A stretch of 64,000 nucleotides of DNA from NCBI RefSeq assembly GCF_932526225.1, contig NC_064047.1, positions 10,033,494 to 10,097,493 of the forward strand, in the 5' to 3' direction. Positions 33,201-44,400 of this stretch are shown one piece after another. Source of the DNA: Nematostella vectensis (lineage: Eukaryota; Cnidaria; Anthozoa; Actiniaria; Edwardsiidae). The stretch's first letter is position 1, and the number at the start of each line of letters is the position of its first letter. Below the pieces are notes generated by a model, which was not told where the DNA came from, made no database searches, and worked only from the letters and a program-made list of their open reading frames with translations. A program made the position numbers and the translations under genes.

Positions 33201-34059
33201 TTCGAGTTAAAAGTGGTAGAAACAAAAAAAATGTATGAGGCAAATGGGAAAGGGAAACTGACTTTTTGGTTCGAGATAACGAGGGTTCGGCTTACTGAGG
33301 GCTAGAGTTGAAGAAGGTCAAAAGCGAAAAGCACACGAAGCAAATCCACCTGGAAGTTACTTTAGTTCGGGATAACGAGGTTCGAGTTATCATAAGATCC
33401 GAATTACTTAGGGGTTGGAAATTATGAGATGTTCGATTTCCGAGGGTTACAGTTTGTCAGAAGACCGATCACATAGGGTTCGAAAAAAGTATGAGGACCG
33501 ATTCCGGAGGGTCACATTTGTTGAGAGGTCCGATTAAGAGGACTCAGTTAGCATGATGTCCGATAACCGAGGGATTTTAGGAGTCAACTAAATAATTTAT
33601 ATTTATTATGTCTCACGAAGTCGTCATTTGGTAGATAAACTATCCTACAGCCCTTGGAAGAACTCGCAAATCCGTTTCTTTCTTTTTGTTTTTCAGTTCA
33701 ATTTCAACTCACTCATCCTAGAGTGGTGGAAGCGCCAAGGCCCCGCGCGGTACGATCAGCTCAAGTGCCTCACTCTCACCCAGGCGACTGGGGCGAGTTT
33801 CACAATGACCAACCACAGCGCTTTAAATCACTGCTTTGACTGCCATCCTTTGTGGTGTGCCTGCTGGCCAGTGTACTGCGTTACAGCAATACCATATAAG
33901 GTGTGGAGGAATTGGGTGAACGACGTCAGCGATGTCATTATTAAAATGGAGGGAGAAATCAGTGTAGCAAGGCCAAATGCTATTGGCTACGACTTGGGTG
34001 ATTTGCATAGGGCTGCCGCTGTACAAAAAACCGAGCCACAAGAAGTCCAACAGAGATGA
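30217..34059 (+). CDS. Unrecognised 299-residue protein, three exons
   Basis: I do not recognise the family. Exons 30217-30497, 32526-32781 and 33697-34059 join in phase through GT-AG introns. Visible: MADVLICGSEIFLIPET start; a central Trp-rich part (DLEWWYQQHNTPWGRPYTNQ, then TWGTGDTSMYGDLWIMPNF); a C-terminal part with a second EWW motif (LILEWWKRQGP), then LTLTQATGASF, and a Cys/Trp-rich hydrophobic stretch HPLWCACWPVYCVTAIPYK that could be a membrane or buried segment. No signal peptide is evident. The compact, codon-balanced exons argue for a real gene. It is convergent with CUL5, with about 590 bp between the stop codons. Intron 1 carries a foldback element (31130-31525). Confidence 0.8.
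31130..31525. mobile_element. Inverted-repeat element with CTTAAGCAA/GACGGCGAC ends
   Basis: The left end TTAGAGACCTTAAGCAAGAA and CGACGGCGACAG is mirrored at the right by GCCGTCGTCGT...CGCCGTTC and GCGTAAGGCCTTTATCAA, though imperfectly. It lies in intron 1 of the 299-residue gene. Likely a MITE. Confidence 0.5.
31979..32030. repeat. Short tandem repeat, three units
   Basis: Three units of the type TTGATGACTTCGCTTACC, about 18 bp each. Confidence 0.7.
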
Positions 34060-34651
34060 AAAATTCACTCGTTCAAATGTAATTAAAGTATTCATTATAA
34101 AACAATGTTACAGGGTTGAATTTTAATTCGTGAATTTATGTACAAGCCTAACTTGTTCTCACCATTTACATGCCCATTCTTGGACTCATTCTGTGGTATC
34201 CATTTCTCGTCCAAACACAGCTACCCAAATCAACTCTACATAAGGATGCTATTTTTGTGACCAATTTAACAGCATTTCAATTCAACAAAATCAACCAATT
34301 CGGCCTTGGAAACATTTGTCAGCATACTGTGATTAATAAAAACAGAATTTGAAAATTTCCTTAAGGAAATTAATGATGATGATGATGACATCATCTGGCA
34401 CATACTAGCGAGAATCCCTATGTGGTTTCTTCATCAAGTTCTTCTATGTGATTTCTTCATCAAGCTTCCCACTATGTTAATGAAAGTGTTGTTGAATGTT
34501 TTCAATTACCGAGTAAGCTCCATTTGTAATGGCCGCAACAACCTTTCGAAACTCGCTTACTAAAAAGAATGTTTAATTGAAGCAAAATTCTATTCACTTT
34601 CAATTACATTGACATGGCTTCCTTTGACTTTGAGTCATGGAGTACCTGATA
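34060..34651. other. Convergent 3' region between two genes
   Basis: The shared 3' interval of the 299-residue gene (plus) and CUL5 (minus). AATTAAAG/ATTATAAAA near 34081-34105 may serve the plus gene. On the minus strand AATTAAAC near 34578-34571 could serve CUL5. A short ATG/ATC trinucleotide run lies at 34372-34390. No further gene is seen. Confidence 0.5.
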
Positions 34652-35397
34652 TCAGACGAGATAAATAAAGGTATTGATGTCTTCCTCGTCTCTTTTGAGG
34701 TACTTATGTTCTATTAACCATTCGGTTTGTTCCTTGATCATCTTTTTCTGTGGGATAAACATATTTTTCAGGATTTCTACTAGTTCTGTCTGTAGCGCCG
34801 CATTTGTGATTCTTTTACGCATCTTCATTATCTTCACAATTGCCTCCTGTGGACAACACAATATTATATATGCATTAGAACATTACTATTATTACCACCG
34901 TTATCATAACCGTGATCCCAGCTCTTTGTTGTCTGTTGTTGATGTTGTTGTTAATCTCATCGCGTTGTTGGCAATCATCATCATCATAACCATCGTTATC
35001 ATCATTAGAATAATCATTACCATCAACATTAACATTATCATCGTTATCATCATTATGATCATCATTATCATCGACATCATCATCATCACAACCCACCGTC
35101 ACCACCATAATCATCACAACTTTCATCGTCCTCATAACCATCGTTATCACCACAAACATCACCATCACCATCACCATCACCATCACCATCACCATCACCA
35201 TCACCACCATCACCACCATCACCACCATCACCATCACCATCACCATCACCATCACCATCACCATCACCATCACCATCACCATCACAACCATCAGCATCAG
35301 CATCAGCATCAGCATCAGCATCACCATCACCATCACCATCACCATCACCATCACCATCACCATCACAACCCACCGTCACCGCCATAATCATCACAAC

Positions 35398-35432
<35 letters not shown>

Positions 35433-38400
35433 CCAAAACCATTATCTCACCTGTATTCTAAGAATTCTGAGTGCCACGATCCCTTCATTCTCCTCTTGTT
35501 TCGCTTTGTCCGTAGAAAGCTGTAACCGGCCAATCAGATTGACTTTTCCGCGTTTCTGAACTTTGCCATTCTTACTGCAAAGAAAACACACTTCGTTAGC
35601 GCCCCACCTAATTTATTTTTTGTTTATCGAAAATTTCAATCTCTTCATTTTGGAAAACATCCGTACCTATGGTGGTAATTGTGTGGTTCTACTTACATCA
35701 GCGCGAAATCCTGGTTGACCCAGAACATAGAACTATCCGTGAAGTCCTTGGGCGAGCGAACTGCCGGCTCGCACGTTAGAATTTGCCGCTTTAGCTTAGG
35801 TATAGATACCATAGACTGAGAAACAGTAGCAACAACAAATTAAAAAAAGACGCTAAAACTAGAATATCAATAATAATGCCAAAATCAACTGAAAATCAAC
35901 AGAAAAGTCAACCAATGGCTTGTGACTGGGTTACATCGATCCACATTTCAATGTACACCAGTTTATTTGCAAGAAAACATCAAAATACACATATGCGTTT
36001 GAAGTATAATAGCTTATTAGCTATATATGACTGAAGGTACCGAAAAGTATAATATATTTTCCTGGGAGCCGCTTATTCATATTTTTTTCCAATAAGGCGG
36101 GGCGCTTATTCGGGGGATGCGCTGATTTTAGGAGTCGCTTATTGAAGAAATTATGGAAACATATAGTAGGATTTCTTACCCAAAGAGTTTTCCGCAGTTC
36201 GGAATCTGGAAGCTCTGTCGCTAGTCTGGGTATAAACAAAAAAAATCATTATATACGAGAATAAACAAAAACAAAAACAATATATATAAGCGTGCACAAG
36301 CTTCCGTCTATGCCATCTGTCTAAGAAGTGCTGAAAAACGCAAGACTAGTTCCAGTACCGTGCGGTTAAACCAGCCTTTCTGTTTTGAAATGGCGGCGAT
36401 TTACCGGCGAACTGTCACATTTTGGCGAATGCTAAGAAAACTAGATCAAACCTAAGGCTAAAATTTTCTATATGACTCCCTCATTATCAAACAAATCTGT
36501 CATCTTTTGTACAGTATGATTTTAATGCTGTACAGTAAGTCAAAACAGCGACCAAAGTCAGCCTTTCGTACCTTTACTCGAACGATTCAACACTGAGATT
36601 TTGTCTGTTTTCGCCAGAACACGCGCATGCGCATACGTTATTCAGCACTGTCTCTGTCTAATCATATTTCGTACCCGAGTGCAATTGGTAGAATTATCAA
36701 AATTGCTTTATATTCGGTCAGGCAAAACCGCGGTATTCCTGACAGTCTTCCAGTCTTAGGGAGAAAGCAATTTGGAAAGCGAGAATAATACTATCTGATT
36801 GGCATGAAGTAAACAAGGCAGTCAGCAAAGCAAAAAAAAAAAAAAATATTTTTTTTATGTGAATCTCGCATGATATTTGGCTAACTTTCTTAAAATTTGG
36901 TGGTCACAGTAGCGAGCGTCTTACTCTATACCACTCTGCCATGCATCTTACCTCAAGTTTTCGTACGAAATGTGGTCTAGCGGTCTCTCGTTCCAAGCAA
37001 ACAGCACTGACATTTGGAAGGTGGTTACTTCCAAATCGAATTTGCCGGTTTTATTGCTAAACGTGATCTGTAAAACAAAGCATATTTTCGCTTATTGTGA
37101 TTTCTAATATCCAACGAGCTCTTATAAATAATTTCCAACAGCTAAATTATTCAAACTAATGGACTAAGATTTGGCGCTTTTTGATTGGTTCATGCCTGGC
37201 AAAGATGTTGCATGACTGGAAACCATTTCAGTGCAGGCAAATAGAAACGCTTCAAGAACTTTAAATGATAAGAGCAAGAAGGTGATTTAGCTGTTGGAAA
37301 TCGTCGGTGAAAGCTCAAAGAATATTGAAAGCCGCAGTTAGCAGCCAAAAGGACATAAGTAGTATATAGTGTTCGTATTCGGGTGAGCAGGCGACCAATG
37401 TGGCAATAACCAGCATAACAGTAGTCTTGAATAGAAAAGTGATTTAAAAAAAGCCGCTTCCCCTATAGAACAGCCTTTAAAAAACGCAGAGTAAAGAAAA
37501 TGACTGAAAATTATAGTGTTAATTTTGCTGTAGTTTTACAAATTTTCCGCGCTTCAGTAAAATTGCGCGAGTGGACTGGAATCGAGAGCTAGAGTGATAT
37601 TGAACGCGGGCGCCCTGTGGCTAGGAAAGCCTGACGATCCCACAATCGCTTTTCCTGGGCTTCCCGAGTCCAGTCCAATACCGTTCTGCAAAAGCAGAAT
37701 AAAAGGCTGGTTACCCTGTGGTTACGTACCACGCCATTTGACATCAGGTGGTGCCATTGTAGTTTACGTCCGCTGTGGTTCTTCCGGTAGAATTCTTCTA
37801 CTTCCGGTATGCAGTCTTCCAGCTGCAAGAGCATCCATTATTGATTAGACGACTATTGCAGCGCGATCAATAATAATAAGGTAAACAGCGCCGTGTGATG
37901 TTAAGTGTCTCCTTACTAATTCGACACCAGACTTTAGCCGTTTTAAGGAGACATGTTACTATCTGACTGTTTTCTCCCATACGCCCTTTTTGGTTTCTTT
38001 ACAAGGTCAAGTACCGCTGCTTCTAGTCACCAAGGATCATGTGCTTGCTTACAGTGCTGCCGGAATAGGATTTAATTGCTTAATATCTCGCGTGTGATTG
38101 GGCAATGGGTTAATATCTCGGGCGCGATTAGTCTAAATAAACATTTCCATACATAGTTTGGCCGTTCAAGGTTTTAATAATCATGCTGTAAGTAGTTCAT
38201 AATAAAATAGATATAACATCAGCAAATAGCTGACTAACCTCTGTGGGCAACGAGACGGGAATTCTCTCTGATGCTCTCGACCACGCACCGGCATTTAGAA
38301 TTTTAATATTTATAGAATCTGGAAAAAATATGAATGTTATTACAAAATGGTGGTGACAATGATGACACCGGTATATGAGAATGACAAAGGCGAAGATGTC

Positions 38401-41400
38401 AACGTAATAGGGAGGCCAATCACGCCACCATTTTAGGCTCCCGCACAATACCGAGTGAGTTTAAGAATCCATTTCCATCGGTCAATTCAAGCGAGTAACT
38501 GAGAAACTTTTAATCTAATATCATTAATAAACTATCAGACTTCAATGGTGGGTGATTTTTTGAAGTTCTCTTTAAAATAACCTGCTGTATTTTCAATAGT
38601 TAGCGATAACAAGGGAGTGGTCGATCGACATTTAAGCACGAGCGACTCTCACCTGCTATGTCACCCTTGTCTCTACAAGTTCTTTTAAACTCTTGATTGA
38701 GATCTTCACTGACTTTAATGTCTTGAAACATGCGAGCCAACTTATTGATATAGTCAGCCGGCATACCCACATCCTAGAGAAGTAACACAAAATTAATTTC
38801 CTGGCAATAAATCAGTATGGTAAACACCAATGCATAAGATCCTATGGACTAAGAGCCCACAGGCTGAGATTCAACATAGTGGCGTAGCAAAAAATGTCCT
38901 CGCTACCCGTTTTTTTTTTTTTACAGTGGTTTTCAATACCCGCCATTACTGACTCACTCAAACAATCCATTTCCATCGGCTAATTCAAGAAAGTGACTGA
39001 GATGCTTTGAAAAAAATATCGTTAATAAGGTATAAAACTTCAGTCGTAGGTGGTTTATTTTTGCAAACGAACCGCTGCATTTTCAATGGTAGGCAATAAT
39101 AAGGGAGTGGTTGTTCGCAAAATAATGAAAGTATTATATTGTAATTTTCAAAGCCTCGCTTTCACGCTCAAATACCACAGGAATCCCATCATCCGGAAAC
39201 GACCCATAGAGAGAACCTACCCTTAGCCATTCAACCATGTTCTCTTCCATCTCGCTATCTGCGGATGTATCTAATATCAACCGCCTTGTTAGGTGTGCTT
39301 TGTGGTACCTACAATATGACCGCAAATGGAAACATTAAAGAAGATTGCAGTGATTGGTGCCATTAACAATACAGCGTCCTTTCCATAGAGAGGAAAAAGG
39401 AGAAAATGTTCATGCAAATGTATCGATTTCAATCAGCTTATTTAAGAGGTACTTATAATCAGGGCTTCTGGAATTACGCGCTTGTGCGGAAGCGCGTAAT
39501 TTGGCTTTCTCCGCGTAATCCGCGTAAACCACAAATTTCCGCGTAATATCGCGTAATTTGGCTAAATTTTGAAAGACAAAACATTTTAGTGCACAGCTGA
39601 TGTGTTCTTTTAGGGTTTTTACCTCTATTTCTTATTCTTCGTAAGAGTGCGATATTTCGAACTGAATTTCGAAAACAAATAAAATGACTAGGCGCTAAAC
39701 CGCGAAGGCCTAGGACTAACAATAAAATACCTTTTTTAATTGGCTGGTGGCTAGAAGCCAATGAAAACTCGCCTAAAATATTTTCGCCCAAAAAACCTTT
39801 TCAAGTTATTTCGTGCTTTCTTTCGGTACAAAATGTAGTTTGGGCGTAACAGTTGATATTCCGTGTAATTTAGCGCGTAATTCAGTAAAGAATCCTGCAA
39901 AATTTTGATTTTTTAAGAAACATTTAATGCAAAATCCCGCGTAATTTAGCGCGTAATGATTGATTTTCTGCGTAATTTAGCAAAGATTCCCGCGTAATTT
40001 TGATTTTTTTTACGCGTAATTCCAGAAGCCCTGAATAATGAGAAAACAGAGTAGTCGCTTACCTCATAAATACATCTTTGTTTACAACATACTTTAAAAC
40101 TAACAACTGAAAGGGAAAAGTGAGGTTAAAAATATGGTAAAGCTAAAGGAAACCCAAAATTTTCATACCCCCCCCGAAAAAAAAAATAACCAGGACACAA
40201 ATTATCAACTAAAAAAATGGCCACTACCGCTTTTCACATCGCTTTCTGCGAATTATTGTTACAGTAATTATGCTGCATGCTTTATTATATTTTTGATATT
40301 CTTAGATGGGACACATACCAGTAAATGAATGTTACAACGTGAATGGAATTGACTTTGTGTGTGAAGAGCATGGACGATGAAGCAAACATACCACATCCTT
40401 GAGCTTGGACTCAATCTCATCCGAGGTGAGTTTCTTGCTGTAAGTCGTCTTACGAAGCAGCATATCACAATAGTTAGCTAGAAGCTCAGGACAACGCGAC
40501 TCTGGCTGGGGCTTGACACTTAATGCGCCAGAACTGAGACAAATATGGCATAAAGAGATCAGAGGATGTATTACCAAACGGGTTGTATTACGTTGCTCAC
40601 ATTATGAAGAAAAAGGATTGAGGAAATCTAGGGAAATGATAGGTAGTTTTTTTTGCAGCCGTCGGCGTTTGTAAGTCACTAAAGCTCACGTGGGGGGAGG
40701 GGAGGGGGAAGGAGAGGGGATGGACGGCTGCAAAGGGACTTTTGGGGTGGGCCTAACTTTCCATTACCCTTTTCCTTTGCTTGGTAATTCCAGCTTGAAT
40801 ATCTTAGTGTCGTTAACTACAGTCTTGAAAGCCTGAAATGAAACACAAGGAAAATTTAAAACGAAAGTGAATCCTCAATTCCAATAAGACATTCTACTCA
40901 GAGGGTAATGAATCAATTCTTGGGGCAGTAAAGGAGAAAGATAAGGAGACCTGTGCTATAGTATTATTGTTTTTATCTCATATCAAATATCAAAGACAAA
41001 TCGTGGATGAAAATAAAGCCAAATACTTCAGTTACCAAATTCAAACAAGGATATCCCTAAAGCTTCTTTTTATCAGCCCATGGAAAAGGATGCTTTCTCA
41101 CTGATTGAATTTTGCCAGGATGACAAAATGGCAGCTGAAATGACTTATTTAACACAAGTAGCCTTTTACTACACACAATGTTGAGACCAACGTGCCTTAT
41201 CCCTCGCTGTTAGAAACCTCGGATCATCATTGAACGCTTCCTTGACCATGGCACTGAAGCGGTTGAACAGTGCCAAGAGCTGCTCTACATACTTCTCGGA
41301 ATCCTGAGAAAATTAATCAACTATGAGTTCATGCTCCATTCCTTTCAGAAAGGTCCACCAAAGACCCAAATGTTCGTCTTTGATAAGACTTCTTCACGGC

Positions 41401-44400
41401 AGACTTCTTAAAGCAGTGTATACCTCTGAAGGGTATACTGTACCGTGAATACAAATTCTTGGTGAACCATATTCATCCTAGTTTTGCTGACGAGCATTAG
41501 AACTATCGTTGGAGAAAAATAGATGGTACCTAGAATTGCAGTGACCGTGAACAAAGTAAAGCGCAAAAGAAGTGTATAGATGTTGAGTATCTGAATATAG
41601 TAGCCGAAATTAACATTGCAGGACATCATCAAATGTACTTTACAAGATTGTAATTTTACATGTCAAGTATATCTAATGTACATCTAGCTGCTCATAATGC
41701 AGTCATGAGGAGCATACAACCACAGTTTTGCGCAAGCAGTGTCACTAAAAATGGTACCATGGGCCAGCATCCCCGGCATATCTTATACGTCGACAGGGTC
41801 ACTAGCTTATTATTCTTAATGAGATATTGATTGAGATTTATGTGAGTTTTTATGTGGATAACGAGCATTCAATGGATTGAAGGAAAGTTGATAACACAAA
41901 ATAGTTTATCAATTGAATTTGACCACAGTGCTGATGATTATAGGCTTGTTCACTTACAGTGGTTATGGTCTCAGCAGCAGCTAACATGTCATTAAGTCCT
42001 GTTGTCACTATATATGATTCCAAGCTTTGAATCATTGGGTCAACTCCTCCTTTTACTCGGTCCATCAGTTGAAACATTAAAAGCAGCTCTAGAATAAATA
42101 AAAATCTCTGTGAAACACAGTAGTTTTGTCGACATTTCAAATGTGAGCCCCTTCGTTGGACCAAACAAGTACAGTACAAGAGGAATTTGACTCACTCTTT
42201 GTCTCATTGGCAGCGATCATCCCAGGGCCCTCTGCTAAAATTGTCTCTTTGAAGCTTCCCACAAGAACGTTCACACAGCATTCTGTAAGCTTATTGTAGA
42301 GGCAATGGTGGGGTTAATCACTTTTAGTAAGACAACTGATAGCCCGAAGCAGTTAATTACAGCATAGTCACACTGAGCATCCAGGTTTATTATTAAAAAA
42401 AAAATACTTTTCTAAGGTCATGCCATTATAATATTATCCATTTTAAGGAGAATGTTGTCCTTTCAGTAGAGAAGACTGTAGAATACTTGCAAATTTGGAA
42501 CAAACTTTTCAGACCATCAATCATAATTTCTCATATTATGATATAGACTTTTGCAAACAACAAAACACAGGAGAGTTTTTACCGAAACCAAGATACTTTT
42601 GGCCTCTGTTCCTTGCCTGATATTTTTGTAGGATATTATTTGGTAAAAATGGGATAGGATAAGGGGATTTGACTATTAAAGTTTGGAGATCCCAGTTAAA
42701 CCAGATGACTGTCAAGGATGCTTCAAAGAGATGCAACTGGGCTATATTATGAAAGTTCAACTAAGCAAAACATGATTCAATGATGATTATTAATAGTTCT
42801 AGCTTCTTACCACAGCAACTGAGTTGCAGCCTTTTCTGGTTTCTAAATATCTAAGTGCTCTCTGTTCTTCTTCTTTCAGCTTCATTTCAGCCTGAGGAAA
42901 ATAGAACGGAAATAAGTTTTAACAAATTTTAGTGACTCTTTGTGTAACATTGTACAGTATCTTATGTCCTGTCAGGGGGAGGGGGAGGGGGAGGGGGGCT
43001 GTCTCTAAATTACTGAAGGGCGTTATTGCCATGCTTGTAACAGAGTGTGGAAAAAGTAGAAAAAATCAATTTGATTTTAAAGTTTCAAAACTTTTTAATA
43101 CTTACATATCTCATGTAATTCTGTACACCATTTTCTTGTAAATATGACGATGCTTGTGCTTTGTAAAATTCTTCAGTGGCATCAATGTATGCCTTTTCAA
43201 AGTTTTCTCTATAAATCATCAGTTTGTCTGATGCATCTGAGCTCAAATTCACTAAAACGAGAAAAACAAATATTGACTTTTTAAAACTACTCATATAAAT
43301 CATCTAAAGCATCTGAAATTGCATTAAAAAAGGAGTCACAACAGCTCTCACAGCAAGAAAAAAGAAACATTTGGCAATGTAAAAAATTAAACCTTAGCAT
43401 TTATCATTATTGTGTGTGTGAAAACCTGGCATGTCAGGTATGCTTTTGCTGTTACCCCTAGAGTAATTTGTCAGGATATTTTACTGTTAGGCTGTGACAT
43501 GATAGGAAAATGTTTCAATTAAGCTTTAATTTCACATTAAATAAGACAGAATATTCCATAGAAGTACTAAGCAAGTACTATATAAACAAAATGTTAAATG
43601 TGACTTTTAAAGTGAAGTATCCCGAAATTTGTATTTCTTTCTATGCCGGGAATCAAAGTACTAATTAACAAACTATGAACTTGTAATGAATATCTAACAC
43701 AAGGGAGCGTAGCCTGCGAGCAGTGTAAACACAATATAAAGTGACACAGGGTTGATTGTTTTGGATAATTGTGGCTTTAATTTCTAATCACTCAATTAAT
43801 TAATAAAAGTATACACATTTTTTCAGAGATCACACCAATTGAAATTAAAACTGAGAAATGGTGGGGCGAATTTACGCCACACCTGAGCAACAACATAGTT
43901 AAACTGAAAAGCAGACATTTCTTATTTTTTTCAAGCCTAATATCTGAAAATAGGGGGGCCTATGCCCCAAAGTTTTCTAGACATGTCTTGTTATGTACAA
44001 ACACAGTGTACTGTAACTGCCTAAAAAATAATTTATAATAAAGGTTTGACTTTCTCTGGTATGATGATGATAACAGATGTTGGGGTACCTATTTTGGATC
44101 GTTTGGATGGCCCCTTAGGCAAACTGAATATTAATAAATCCCACAGAAAAAGCTTTAAAAAATTTCTACATGAAAAAAATGTAAAAAAAAAAGTTATGGA
44201 CAGTACTCAGCCTTGCGCAATGCCAAACAGGGTACTTTTAACTAATCAGTCTAGTTTACTCACCATAAGATTCCCTGACTCCTATGACAAGCTGGGAATC
44301 AAATGCCTCTCCATTCCTTTCAGCATGCACTAGCTTCATAGCACTGGACTGCAGTCTGTTTTTGATGCTTGAGAATATACCTTCATTCCATGTGTCAAGC

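Noticed and set aside
34674-35442. Poly-His, poly-Met/Val and poly-Gly/Asp frames
   Set aside because: CATCAC/CAT microsatellite read in different frames inside the last CUL5 intron.
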